DNA of 64,000 nt from Saprospiraceae bacterium (GTDB taxonomy: Bacteria; Bacteroidota; Bacteroidia; Chitinophagales; Saprospiraceae): NCBI GenBank assembly GCA_013214355.1, contig JABSSL010000015.1:87528-151527 (forward strand), in the 5' to 3' direction. This document shows, one piece after another, positions 27,265-36,154 of the stretch. The stretch's first letter is position 1, and every line of letters starts with the position of its first letter. Below the pieces are notes generated by a model, which was not told the DNA's origin, made no database searches, and saw only the letters and a program-made list of their open reading frames with translations. The translations under genes were made by a program, and so were the position numbers.

Positions 27265-27341
27265 TAATTATCGGTACCCGTTGTTGGTGGGGTCTGTTTT
27301 CGGTTGAAGACTAATTCGAGACCCCGAAAGGACTAGAAATT

Positions 27342-27373
27342 GACCAGGCTTGACGTTTGACTGCTTACATTTG
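27342..27373 (+). promoter_or_regulatory. candidate promoter of the sulfatase gene
   Basis: TACATTTG at 27366-27373 matches the Bacteroidota -7 box TAnnTTTG exactly, with TTG triplets at 27340 and 27350 near the -33 position. The start codon at 27399 would give a short leader. Confidence 0.45.
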
Positions 27374-27398
27374 GGAGACATGAACAACAGTCCTAATT

Positions 27399-28790
27399 AT
27401 GAAGAATTTAATATTACTAGGCTTGTTTGCAAGTCTTCAAATTAAAGGGTACAGCCAAGGAAATGATTCCCGCCAAAATCCCAACTTTGTTCTGATTGTA
27501 GCGGATGATCTTGGATTTGCGGACTTAAGCTTAAATGGAAGTCAACAGATTCCCACACCGAATATTGATCGACTGGCTCGTTCTGGGGTCAATTGTACCG
27601 AGGGCTATGTATCCTCTCCGGTTTGTAGTCCGTCCAGGGCCGGCCTTTTAACGGGTATTAATCAGGTCAAGTTTGGACATGACAATAATTTGGGCGGTAA
27701 TCAGAAGGGCTTTGATCCGGAATTTTTAGGTTTACCGATTTCAGAAAAGACGGTGGCAGATCATCTAAAATCCCTGGGATATACCAATGGCCTAATCGGT
27801 AAATGGCACTTAGGAGGAAAACCACATTTTCATCCCTTACAACGTGGGTTCGATGAATTCTGGGGCTATACGGGGGGCGGTCATGACTATTTTGTCGCCC
27901 CGCCAGATGGCAAAGGATACAAGTGCCCCATTGAATGTAACTATACTGAACCTGCTCCGCTAACTTACATTACCGATGATGTAGGTACCGAAAGTGTGAA
28001 GTTCATTAATCGACACAAATCGGATCCGTTCTTCCTCTATGCAGCCTTTAACGCTCCACATACTCCGATGCAAGCCACGGAAGCTGATCTCGCTCTTTTC
28101 GAACATATCGATAACTCCAAGAGAAGAACTTATGCGGCGATGGTTCACCGACTGGACGTAAACGTTGGACGTATTCTGGATGCTTTGGAAGAAAATGGCC
28201 TGAGAGAAAATACCTTAGTGATCTTTATCAGCGACAATGGTGGCCCCGTCAATAGTAATGCTTCGGTCAATGCTCCGTACAATGGGCAAAAAGGGATTCT
28301 GTTGGAAGGAGGCATTCACGTCCCTTTCATTCTGAGTTGGCCCCAATCATTAGCAAACAATATGACCTATCCTTATCCGGTGTCGGCTCTTGATCTTACG
28401 CCCACAATGGTGGCTTTGGGCGGTGGAAAGGTGGCTGATGTGGCTTTTGATGGGGTAAACTTGATTCCATATCTAAGGGGGGAGATCAAAAGTCGCCCGC
28501 ATGAGACTTTGCATTGGCGCTTTACGATCAGCGCTGCTATCCGAGAAGGTAAATGGAAGCTGATTCGGCTGCCAGATCGCCTACCCTTGCTATTCGATTT
28601 ATCGAAGGATGTTTCAGAACAGCAGAACGAATCGCTAAACCAGTTAGACGTGACTAAAAGACTATTGCGGAAGCTCGGAACCTGGGATGTGAGCTTGCCT
28701 CATCCGGTATTTTTGGAAGGGGCGGTATGGAAGGCAAGACAGCTACAGCTCTACGACAATAAATATCAGCTAGTACAGCCTGGCAAATAG
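27399..28790 (+). CDS. sulfatase (arylsulfatase family)
   Basis: 463 aa with signal peptide (MKNLILLGLFASLQIKG). The sulfatase core is complete. Metal Asp pair: VLIVADDLGFADL. The formylglycine motif VCSPSRAGLLTG has Cys76, converted by a maturase elsewhere. GKWHLGG, PFFLYAAFNAPHTPM and FISDNGGP (Asp/Asn metal ligands) follow. It removes sulfate esters from a polysaccharide or aryl substrate in the periplasm. The divergent esterase and DUF6250 genes suggest a small sulfated-polysaccharide locus; no SusC/SusD pair is in the window. Confidence 0.94.
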   Translation: MKNLILLGLFASLQIKGYSQGNDSRQNPNFVLIVADDLGFADLSLNGSQQIPTPNIDRLARSGVNCTEGYVSSPVCSPSRAGLLTGINQVKFGHDNNLGGNQKGFDPEFLGLPISEKTVADHLKSLGYTNGLIGKWHLGGKPHFHPLQRGFDEFWGYTGGGHDYFVAPPDGKGYKCPIECNYTEPAPLTYITDDVGTESVKFINRHKSDPFFLYAAFNAPHTPMQATEADLALFEHIDNSKRRTYAAMVHRLDVNVGRILDALEENGLRENTLVIFISDNGGPVNSNASVNAPYNGQKGILLEGGIHVPFILSWPQSLANNMTYPYPVSALDLTPTMVALGGGKVADVAFDGVNLIPYLRGEIKSRPHETLHWRFTISAAIREGKWKLIRLPDRLPLLFDLSKDVSEQQNESLNQLDVTKRLLRKLGTWDVSLPHPVFLEGAVWKARQLQLYDNKYQLVQPGK

Positions 28791-28946
28791 TAAAATCTGT
28801 ACGGGCGAATCTTTAATATCAAGAATTTTCACAGCATTGCACCTAGTAAAAGAAGTCGTAAGTAGAGGCTGAAATCCACTGATTTCCTTTACCTTGCTAA
28901 GTAGGGTATTTCACCATTTTCTTTTTCCAAAAAAATCTACTTCACC

Positions 28947-30116
28947 ATGAAATGGATGCTATCTCTTTGCCTTGCGAGCTTGCTTTATCTATCCTGTAGT
29001 GCCCAAAAGCCTCGTGCTCGGGACTTGGGCGTTCCTTTCCGCGGAACCCCAGGAGCGCTCAACGCCATCACAGATGTACAAGGTGTGGAAGTGGGGCATT
29101 GCACATTGATTTCTGGGAGTGGTAAGAATGTGGCGGGTAAAGGCCCGGTGCGTACGGGGGTGACGGCGATTTTTCCACGGGGTAAAAAATTCAATCCCGT
29201 CTATGCCAATTGGTATAGCCTAAATGGTAATGGAGAGATGACCGGAACGACTTGGGTGACGGAATCTGGTTTCTTGGAAACGCCTATCATGATCACCAAT
29301 ACCAATAGCGTGGGTGTGGTACGGGATGCGGTGTTGAAGTGGTATGTAGACACCGATTGGTATCGGGGAGAGGATTGGTGGTACACTTATCCTTTGGTAG
29401 CAGAGACCTATGATGGTTTCCTCAATGATATTTATGGCTTCCACGTAAAGGAAGAGCATGTGCTACAAGCCATTGCTGATGCAAAAGGAGGAGAGGTAGC
29501 AGAGGGGAATGTAGGCGGAGGTACTGGCATGATGTGTTTGGGGTTCAAAGGGGGGATTGGGACTTCCTCTAGATTGGTCCAGGTGAATGGAGAAGCTTAT
29601 ACGCTGGGTGTATTGGTGCAATCCAATTTTGGTGGTAGAAAGAATTTATTGGTTGGAGGCGTACCCGTAGGGCAGGAACTCCAAGACACTTTTAGAACGG
29701 TTTTTAACGGCCCACCTCAGTCGCGCCGACAAGAAGGGGACGGCTCCATCATCGTCATTGTGGCGACGGATGCTCCCTTGCTGCCGCATCAGTTGAAGCG
29801 CATTGCGCAACGTGTTCCCCTAGGTATTGCTAGGGTAGGGGGGCATGGTAGCAATGGCTCTGGTGATATCTTCCTCGCCTTTTCCACTGCCAACGAAAAT
29901 GCCTTTAATCGGGATGAAATGGTTAGTGTCACCTCCTTGCCTAATGATCGCATCACTCCTTTGTTCGAGGCTACCACGCATGCTGTCGAAGAAGCCATCA
30001 TCAACGCCATGATTGCTGCTGAAACGATGGGAGGAAATAATGGGAATAAAGCGCATGCCCTGCCGCATGATCTGTTGATTAAGGTGCTGCAGAAGTATAA
30101 TCGGCTGGAGCGTTAG
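28947..30116 (+). CDS. P1 family peptidase (DmpA/S58, L-aminopeptidase/D-esterase)
   Basis: 389 aa, exported (MKWMLSLCLASLLYLSCSAQ, possibly a lipoprotein). It is a Ntn-like autoprocessing aminopeptidase. ITDVQGVEVGHCTL and GVTAIFPRG form the first strand region, GFLETPIMITNTNSVG the active-site loop, and GNVGGGTGMMCLGFKGGIGTSSR the glycine-rich centre. GDGSIIVIVATDAPL carries the Gly-Ser autocleavage site and nucleophile. All are present, so activity is likely. The gene is monocistronic, followed by a repeat cluster. Confidence 0.93.
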   Translation: MKWMLSLCLASLLYLSCSAQKPRARDLGVPFRGTPGALNAITDVQGVEVGHCTLISGSGKNVAGKGPVRTGVTAIFPRGKKFNPVYANWYSLNGNGEMTGTTWVTESGFLETPIMITNTNSVGVVRDAVLKWYVDTDWYRGEDWWYTYPLVAETYDGFLNDIYGFHVKEEHVLQAIADAKGGEVAEGNVGGGTGMMCLGFKGGIGTSSRLVQVNGEAYTLGVLVQSNFGGRKNLLVGGVPVGQELQDTFRTVFNGPPQSRRQEGDGSIIVIVATDAPLLPHQLKRIAQRVPLGIARVGGHGSNGSGDIFLAFSTANENAFNRDEMVSVTSLPNDRITPLFEATTHAVEEAIINAMIAAETMGGNNGNKAHALPHDLLIKVLQKYNRLER

Positions 30117-30120
30117 GGGG

Positions 30121-30357
30121 CTTTCCGTGGGCTTGTTGTGGGTCAAAAGACCAACAACGGCTATGGAGGCGCCCCAATAGGGCTATGGGGGCGTTCCGAC
30201 AAGGGCTCGGGAGGCTCCTCCTCCGCCCTCGTTGGTCTTTTGATCAATGATATTTTCCCTGTCAGCAGTGCTTTTCCGTGGATTGTTGTGGGTCGAAAAG
30301 ACCAACAACAGCTATGGGGGGCGTTCCGACAAGGGCTATGGATGGCGTATCAATAGG
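30121..30357. repeat. duplicated intergenic repeat cluster
   Basis: Two near-copies of a roughly 45-bp element begin at 30121 and 30271 (core TTGTTGTGGGTC, then AAAAGACCAACAAC). Each contains a 10-bp hairpin with one mispair. Each is followed by 22-24 bp units starting GGCTATGG (30159, 30181, 30310, 30334); the second and third share GCGTTCCGACAAGGGCT. A half-copy in inverse orientation (GTTGGTCTTTTGATC) lies at 30230. This is not coding, although a 72-codon frame crosses it. It resembles a REP/MITE-like element. Confidence 0.7.
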
Positions 30358-30367
30358 GGCAGAGATT

Positions 30368-31414
30368 TTACGATAGGAAAACGATGTTTTCCGGTGGCGT
30401 AGAGAACTTAATCTTGGTTTTTGTAACGCGGATCACCTCGTTAAGTCTTTTGAATTCCCGTTCTTTAATCATAAAGATATAGGGATTGGTATCATCGAAG
30501 AAAGTGTCCAAGAATAGGCCTTCTGTTTTTGGGGTATACTTGGTGCCTTTATGTAAAGCTTCCCAATACCCCTCCATCATGCGGCGATATTGATGTTTGA
30601 CCATCCGGCGGAAAAGGTAGGGGAAGATCAGGTGCTTATCCGTGATTTGTGAGAATTTCTTAGTGGTTATACCTTTGGATGTTTTGTCGACGGCCCAGAT
30701 ATTCATTTTCTGTCTTTGAGCATTGGTGACAGCATGCATGAGGATATCTCTCAGTGCAGCTTCTAAGGTAAAGAAGAAGTAAGGGTATACAAGGCCATTG
30801 GAAACCAATTTGTAATTACCCGATTTCTTCAATATCCCGGCAAGTTTACTAGCACTCAATCGAGAACCGTCCCTGGTACTGGTACTGCCTGGAAATACCC
30901 AGGCTATGGGCCGTCCTTTCCGGTCCATATCATTGACTACTACATAACCCTTGATTGGATCTGCATTTTTCTTTTTATAGGTCCGTACGGATTTACCACT
31001 CTTGATTTTTATTTGACTCAGATAGGCACCGCCCCAGCCACTATTTTTCCACTTTAGGGACCCTTTCTCTACTCCTAGATATTCCAGTAATTCGGCCGTG
31101 GCTAGATCTCCATATTCAGCTGGCTGGCGAAACTTACCCATCTTAGGCTTTTCAGCTTTACTAGACGATTTCTTCTTCAGATCTTTAGGTTTGGGGACAG
31201 GGGAGGGAGAGTAGTGGGTTTCAAGGGCATCAATACCCTGGAGTCGAAGTTGAACGCTTCCTTTACCTGCTTCTAGTTTTTCGTTGAAAATCTCGCGGTG
31301 ATTGGTTACGATTTTCTCCCAATGCTTCTTGTTATTGGCTTCGAACATGAGCGAGTCTCCATCGGGTGAATAACCAACGACATGAAATTCTCCTTTGATC
31401 AAGTAGTAATCCAT
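30368..31414 (-). CDS. staphylococcal-nuclease-like (SNase) domain protein
   Basis: 348 aa, no signal peptide. An OB-fold thermonuclease core is split by an insert. The elements are GYSPDGDSLMF (metal Asp), VQLRLQGIDALETHY (catalytic Arg and Glu in the RLxGIDxxE motif), a Lys/Ser-rich insert (about 75-95), then LATAELLEYLGVE, and MDRKGRPIAWVF with the second catalytic Arg. LVSNGLVYPYFF matches the late helix, and a long basic C-terminal extension of about 130 residues has no motif I recognise. All three SNase catalytic residues appear present. Being cytosolic, it may act on nucleic acid in the cell (inference). Confidence 0.68.
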   Translation of the reverse strand: MDYYLIKGEFHVVGYSPDGDSLMFEANNKKHWEKIVTNHREIFNEKLEAGKGSVQLRLQGIDALETHYSPSPVPKPKDLKKKSSSKAEKPKMGKFRQPAEYGDLATAELLEYLGVEKGSLKWKNSGWGGAYLSQIKIKSGKSVRTYKKKNADPIKGYVVVNDMDRKGRPIAWVFPGSTSTRDGSRLSASKLAGILKKSGNYKLVSNGLVYPYFFFTLEAALRDILMHAVTNAQRQKMNIWAVDKTSKGITTKKFSQITDKHLIFPYLFRRMVKHQYRRMMEGYWEALHKGTKYTPKTEGLFLDTFFDDTNPYIFMIKEREFKRLNEVIRVTKTKIKFSTPPENIVFLS

Positions 31415-31599
31415 TAGTGTTGTATTTTATGGGTTTTAGATGCAGGTCACAGACATATAGGTTTAATGTCAATGCCTTTGTAGCTTTAAGTTAAGGTTTT
31501 GGATCTTAAATAGAGAAAACTAGCATGCAAATATGCTGTGGTTACAAAGGCTTGGCGGGAATGAGATATAATTGGATGTGCCTGGAGGGGAAAATAGGT

Positions 31600-32076
31600 T
31601 TAGCCGTGCGGAAAGTGCTTGGAAACGAACTTTGCCAAGGACCGATAGACGTCTCTGCGAAACTCAACTACGGTCTCGGCTAATTCTACAGGATCCACCC
31701 ATTTCCAGGCTGCAAGTTCTTCCTTGTCTGTAAGGTCGATTTGCTCTTCACTAATGAGTAGGCGAAAGAGAAACCAGTACTGTACCTGCCCTCTACCCGA
31801 CCAGGGTTTGCGATAGGATTCAGGAAGTTCGTAGGCCAGTAGTTGGTAAGTTGGTGTGACGAGTTCCACCTGCTCTTTGAGAATTCCGGTCTCCTCTGCT
31901 AGTTCCCGATAAGCAGTTGTCAAAGGCGTTTCTCCTTCATCCATGCCTCCCTGCGGGTATTGCCAAGCACCAGGTATGTCCTCGCGTTCAAAGGCCATAA
32001 CTTGTCCTTGCTTATTGACGATGACTATGCCGGCTCCGGCTCTGAACCATTCGGTGGGTTGTGGCTTTTTACTCAT
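31600..32076 (-). CDS. NUDIX hydrolase, RppH-like
   Basis: 158 aa cytosolic NUDIX protein. The Nudix box is complete (GGMDEGETPLTTAYRELAEE followed by TG). N-terminal RAGAGIVIVNKQGQVMAF and W-Q-Y-PQGG match RNA pyrophosphohydrolase and diadenosine-polyphosphate hydrolases, as does the later QVQYWFLFRLL. It would remove pyrophosphate from 5' ends of RNA or from Ap4A. It lies upstream of the SNase-like gene on the same strand, at a 185-bp gap, so probably not a strict operon. Specificity is inferred. Confidence 0.88.
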   Translation of the reverse strand: MSKKPQPTEWFRAGAGIVIVNKQGQVMAFEREDIPGAWQYPQGGMDEGETPLTTAYRELAEETGILKEQVELVTPTYQLLAYELPESYRKPWSGRGQVQYWFLFRLLISEEQIDLTDKEELAAWKWVDPVELAETVVEFRRDVYRSLAKFVSKHFPHG

Positions 32077-32115
32077 TAAATCGTAGTACTTTTTATTTTA
32101 CATTGAGGGCTTATT

Positions 32116-33345
32116 TCAGCAATCCAATACGACTGCCCGGACCTGATCTATCCCCTGTCCATCCCAATCAAAACTTTTCGATTGGGAGCTCCAACCATCG
32201 GAGGCGAAGATGGAATATAGCCCTGCTCGGCCAGTAACTCGTACTCGCCCAGCATCATCGCTTTTGCCAATGATATAATTACCATCTGGGTCCTGGATGT
32301 CTACCGTTATACCCGGGTAAGGTAGATCACAGGATTTAACTTCCGCAAAGAAGTAGGCTTCGCCCTCAGGCCTTGGCCATTCGTCTTCTACATTAGCGCC
32401 GCCGATGTAGTTATAGACCTGTCCTTGACCATTCCGTGGAACAATTACCCAGTAGATGTCATCCGTTAGATCATAAAGTTCTAAACCAAAGATCCAATTG
32501 GCGTTTAAAGATTCTCCGTTCAAAGGTGAAGGGAAGCTCGAAAGGCTGGGCTCGGAATCCATGTCACCGGGTAAAAGGACTAGGCGTCCTCCCTCGATAA
32601 AATCCTTGGCTGGATCTGAGGTGTAGTTGGGAAGCTGATAGGCAAGGGATCCCGCTTCATTGTAATTATAGAGATTATCTATGGCCTTTCGGAGAGCATC
32701 AGGAAGACTTACTTTATTGTCAAAATCCAGCATTTGTTGAAGGGCTTCATCCTCGAAATAGGCTAAACTAAGTCGCTCGAACTCGAACTCATATTTCATA
32801 ATGGCGATCAGCAAACCGGATACTTTGGATTGCCGACTGATGCGGGTGACTCTTTCCAGGAACCAAGATTCTGCCGTTGCGGTCCAGTTGTAATTCTCCA
32901 GGATATATTGCAAGGTTCTTTCTTCTATAATCGTCACATCTCCAAAGTCACCAAACAAAGGAAGAAGGAACTCAGCATCATCTTGTGAGATGCGCCCATC
33001 TCCCTGCCCCTGGGTTCTGGCCTCAACTTCCTCCAAAACTTTTCGATCATATCGCAAGCCATCAATGATGCGATAGTAGGACTTAATTTCTGCTACCTGC
33101 TTGGCTAACTCCGCCTGCATCCATGCTGATGCAGCATCTGTCCAATTGAAGGCTTCTATCAAATAGGCGATGGTGGCCTCCTCGATCTCTGTGATTCTTC
33201 CGCCGTCCATAGCGATTTGCCAGAGGTCCTGGGCGTCCTGCAAAGAGATCCTTCCATCGCCAGCGCCGCGGGTGCGGAATGCTGCGTTTCTGATTAATGA
33301 GGCATTATAGCGTTGGCCGTTGATGATTTGGTAGTATTGTCCCAT
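32116..33345 (-). CDS. tandem-repeat protein with acidic GDGRIS loops, unknown function
   Basis: 409 aa, cytosolic (no signal). The first 160 residues are two copies of an 80-residue module. Each opens with YYxIIxGxRY, continues with an acidic loop (GAGDGRISLQDAQ and GQGDGRISQDDAE, EF-hand-like D-x-D/S spacing) and ends with IxYxxxxxNWTxxAxxW. The middle contains a predicted helical region. The C-terminal part has an Ig-like/carboxypeptidase-regulatory-like strand pattern (GITVDIQDPDGNYIIGKSDD, GLYSIFASDGWSSQ). I do not recognise the family. It lies 39 bp upstream of the NUDIX gene on the same strand. Confidence 0.65.
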   Translation of the reverse strand: MGQYYQIINGQRYNASLIRNAAFRTRGAGDGRISLQDAQDLWQIAMDGGRITEIEEATIAYLIEAFNWTDAASAWMQAELAKQVAEIKSYYRIIDGLRYDRKVLEEVEARTQGQGDGRISQDDAEFLLPLFGDFGDVTIIEERTLQYILENYNWTATAESWFLERVTRISRQSKVSGLLIAIMKYEFEFERLSLAYFEDEALQQMLDFDNKVSLPDALRKAIDNLYNYNEAGSLAYQLPNYTSDPAKDFIEGGRLVLLPGDMDSEPSLSSFPSPLNGESLNANWIFGLELYDLTDDIYWVIVPRNGQGQVYNYIGGANVEDEWPRPEGEAYFFAEVKSCDLPYPGITVDIQDPDGNYIIGKSDDAGRVRVTGRAGLYSIFASDGWSSQSKSFDWDGQGIDQVRAVVLDC

Positions 33346-33504
33346 AGTATTCCATTGGTTAGGATTACCTAAATATATTGGAAAATCGAGAAAGAAGATA
33401 CTGCTGGTGAGTTATCTAAGGGTTAATTTTGGATAGGTATCATCAGGTTAGTGGAAAAACTACCTGTGGCAGGCAGTTACCCATCTGTATAGAGGCTTTC
33501 GTTT

Positions 33505-34686
33505 TTATCTCTTTCCCACCAATTTTTCGACCGTTTTTTTAGCGGATTCAGCGGCTACATGTACCATGGACCAACCGTTACTACCATCAGTATATAGGTC
33601 TCCAGCAAAGAAGAGCTTATCTTCTACGGGCCGAGACATGGTCTTCACTCCGGAAAAGGTTTTCGGACTAAAATCAGGATAATAGGTTCCTTTGGCAAAG
33701 GGATCTTCGCTCCAATTTTTAAAGACATGTTTGAGGTAATTTGGGGTGGCTTGGCCGTCAAAAATATCATCCAGTTCTTTTAGGATGAAGTGGATCCGTT
33801 CGGGGTCTTGTAGTTCCAAGTATGGTTTTGCCAAGTTACCAACGGCGAGTAATCCGAGGATGTTATCTGTACTAGACTTGGCATAAGCAGCATCAAAATA
33901 TACTCTGGTGGGTCCTTCACCATCGTCTTGAACCCTAACCATTGTTGGGTAAAAGGCTTCTTTAAACGCTATAAAGCACTTGCAGCCACTATATAGATTC
34001 AGGTTTTCAATCGCTTCCTTTTTCTTTTTGGGCAAAGGGGGATTAAAGCTTATGTCTCCATCTTTGAGAATCGTTACGGGAACTGTTACAATCACACGCT
34101 GGGCTTTAAATACTTCTTTTCCCGTTTCTATGGTTACCAGATCTCCCGTATAATCTATCGATTTGACTATCTGATTATACTGTATACTATCTTTAATAGT
34201 GGGAAGGATATACGTTTCATAAAAGTCCATCCAGGAGGAGTTAGTGAATCTTAAATCACTTTCCGAAAGCTGCATATCCTTCAGGTTCATTTTCTTCCCA
34301 GTAGCTGCATCAAGACAATAGTCAAGCTCGAAGTCGTAAGCTGTAGTTTTGACATCTAAGTCAATGCTGGTGTCATCTACTATGCTTTCCAGCACCGGGT
34401 CAGAGGTATGCAGCCATTCTGCGCCAAGCGAGATCGTGAAATCCGCTAAGTCTTTATCGGATTCTATTCTCCCGCCATAAGTACTAGATGCTTCTAAAAC
34501 CGTGACCTCAACGCCTCTTTTTTTCAATAGGTAAGCCGCAGACATGCCTGCAACACCTGCACCAATAATGATCACCTTTTCACCAGGTTTAAGAATGGCC
34601 TTTGCTTGGTTAGAGGTGCAATGACTGAGGAAAGGCATTCCAATTCCTAATACTCCGCATATCTTTAGAAATTCACTTCTATTCAT
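33505..34686 (-). CDS. flavin monoamine oxidase family protein
   Basis: 393 aa. After a Tat/lipoprotein-like leader (FLKICGVLGIGMPFLSHC) comes the FAD dinucleotide-binding fold KVIIIGAGVAGMSAAYLLKK, with the Glu at VTVLEAS and the GGRI motif. The substrate domain carries GAEWLH and VIVTVPVTIL, and the C-terminal FAD clamp is LFFAGDLYTDGSNGWSMVH. The aromatic cage cannot be judged without alignment. It is predicted to oxidise an amine, possibly outside the cytoplasm. It is downstream of a truncated AraC gene and a methyltransferase on the same strand. Confidence 0.88.
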   Translation of the reverse strand: MNRSEFLKICGVLGIGMPFLSHCTSNQAKAILKPGEKVIIIGAGVAGMSAAYLLKKRGVEVTVLEASSTYGGRIESDKDLADFTISLGAEWLHTSDPVLESIVDDTSIDLDVKTTAYDFELDYCLDAATGKKMNLKDMQLSESDLRFTNSSWMDFYETYILPTIKDSIQYNQIVKSIDYTGDLVTIETGKEVFKAQRVIVTVPVTILKDGDISFNPPLPKKKKEAIENLNLYSGCKCFIAFKEAFYPTMVRVQDDGEGPTRVYFDAAYAKSSTDNILGLLAVGNLAKPYLELQDPERIHFILKELDDIFDGQATPNYLKHVFKNWSEDPFAKGTYYPDFSPKTFSGVKTMSRPVEDKLFFAGDLYTDGSNGWSMVHVAAESAKKTVEKLVGKR

Positions 34687-34775
34687 GATTCTCTTTTAGT
34701 AAAAATGATGCACCAAAAGTATGTTCATGTGATTACAATCTGTTGTCCATTTAGGATATTATTCAACAGAAATAG

Positions 34776-35069
34776 CTAGCCTTCTTTAAAGGCTTTACTA
34801 AAAGAAGCAGATGATTCATAGCCTATTTCAATGGCAATATTGAAGATGCTTCGTCTACTATATCTTAAATATTCTGCTGCCTTTTGGAGTCTGATTTTAT
34901 TGGCAAAGGTTTTTATGGATTCGCCTCTTTGTAAAGAAAACAATCTGTTGGAGTGTCGGTAGGAGTAGAAAGAATGATCGGGTATCGCATCTCTTTCAAG
35001 CTCATGCGAATTCCTCCTCAAGTATTCCTCCAATTGAGAAATTCTTGTGTTGATATCATATTCTTTCAT
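34776..35069 (-). pseudogene. truncated AraC-type DNA-binding domain
   Basis: 97 codons ending in KAFKEG, where a full AraC/XylS domain continues with a further HFGxSPxxYR helix. The first part has helix-turn-helix pattern RLFSLQRGESIKTFANKIRLQKAAEYL and a second helix-turn-helix IFNIAIEIGYESSASFSKAFK. The reading after the stop does not restore the family sequence, so the C-terminus is lost. Its start overlaps the methyltransferase stop by 14 bp. Whether the remnant binds DNA is unknown. Confidence 0.6.
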
Positions 35070-35862
35070 CCCTATTTGCTGGCTTTTTTACGATGATATA
35101 CAAATAGTCGCCTAGTTGATTTTCATACTCATTGATGATCCGCGTAATCTTACCTGAATCGATATCTGATTTCAATGCCGAAAGGCCATGCGCCACTTCT
35201 AATTGGTTGGATAGAGATGAAAAGGATGATATTCCATTCCTTATGTGCTTATCAAAGTACAGGGTGGGTTGGTGCTTTCCACAATAGAGAAACTTATCTT
35301 CTAGATCGGGTTGGATGAAGTACTTTTCTGTTTTTACCATTTCAAAGCCAGCATTTTCCATGGCTTGTTGAACCTTTGGTAAGGCCGGCATTTGAATCAT
35401 GGAATCCGCTAGCATCTTTGGAAAGTAATGATTTAACCAGTAGCCTTGCATTTGGATCGGTGTAGAGGTAAATACGACCATCTTTCCAGCTGGTTTCAAA
35501 ATGGAGTATAGTTCATGAAAGGCTTTTTCCAAGTCTGCCCAATGATGAATGGTCAAGGATCCGATGATACCGTCAACCTGATTGGGGGACAATCCTGTGT
35601 TTTCAGCTGAACCCAGTTTCCAGGCAATTTTACTATTCCGCTTTTTTGCAACGGCTAGCATTCTTTTGGAAGGGTCAATTCCAATGAAGTTATATCCTCT
35701 CTTCTGAAATTCATGGGTGTAACTTCCGGTTCCACATCCGATATCTAGGTAAGTACCTGTTTGATTTGGAGCTAAATGTTTAATCAAGTTATCGGCTAAA
35801 AGCGAATCTGCTTTCCGAGTTACATTATAGTTTTTTCCGATGGTGTCGTATTTGACTTTCAT
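35056..35862 (-). CDS. class I SAM-dependent methyltransferase
   Basis: 268 aa, cytosolic. Motif I TYLDIGCGTGSYTHEF, acidic motif II FIGIDPS, and DGIIGSLTIHHW / LYSILKPAGKMVVFTS are typical of UbiE/Methyltransf_11 enzymes acting on small molecules. The C-terminal 100 residues contain a YFIQPDLEDKFLYCGK segment with no motif I know. It sits 14 bp after a small unknown gene and overlaps the truncated AraC gene. The substrate is unknown. Confidence 0.88.
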   Translation of the reverse strand: MKVKYDTIGKNYNVTRKADSLLADNLIKHLAPNQTGTYLDIGCGTGSYTHEFQKRGYNFIGIDPSKRMLAVAKKRNSKIAWKLGSAENTGLSPNQVDGIIGSLTIHHWADLEKAFHELYSILKPAGKMVVFTSTPIQMQGYWLNHYFPKMLADSMIQMPALPKVQQAMENAGFEMVKTEKYFIQPDLEDKFLYCGKHQPTLYFDKHIRNGISSFSSLSNQLEVAHGLSALKSDIDSGKITRIINEYENQLGDYLYIIVKKPANRDERI

Positions 35863-35876
35863 ATTTTGTTCTGGGG

Positions 35877-36101
35877 TTAATCTTTCAGCAATTTCCCTTC
35901 TGGATATAGATACTGGGCTAGCCGGTTCTCCCAGTTTTTGATATCGAAACGCTCCAAGACCCTTCTGTCTTCACCGATTAAATAGTAAATTCTGCTACTA
36001 TAATCTTTACGATAAGTCTGGTGAAATTTACGGTTAAAATCGGTTTCAGTATCCATTATCGTCCCGAGATTTGATCCCTTTGGATGAGGCTCCATGGCCA
36101 A
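35877..36101 (-). CDS. small hypothetical protein
   Basis: 74 codons; an internal ATG at 36056 gives 59. Charged and soluble (TYRKDYSSRIYYLIGEDRRVLERFDIKNWENRL), no recognised family. It ends 14 bp before the methyltransferase gene on the same strand, consistent with one operon or with being a remnant of a longer gene. Confidence 0.45.
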   Translation of the reverse strand: MAMEPHPKGSNLGTIMDTETDFNRKFHQTYRKDYSSRIYYLIGEDRRVLERFDIKNWENRLAQYLYPEGKLLKD

Positions 36102-36154
36102 AACTTTTATTTTCCCTGTTGAAGCCTTTAGAATGGCTTATTGTCAATACAGAT

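Noticed and set aside
30138..30356. 72-codon ORF rich in Gly
   Set aside because: Lies entirely in the duplicated intergenic repeat; the Gly-rich text is the repeat translated.
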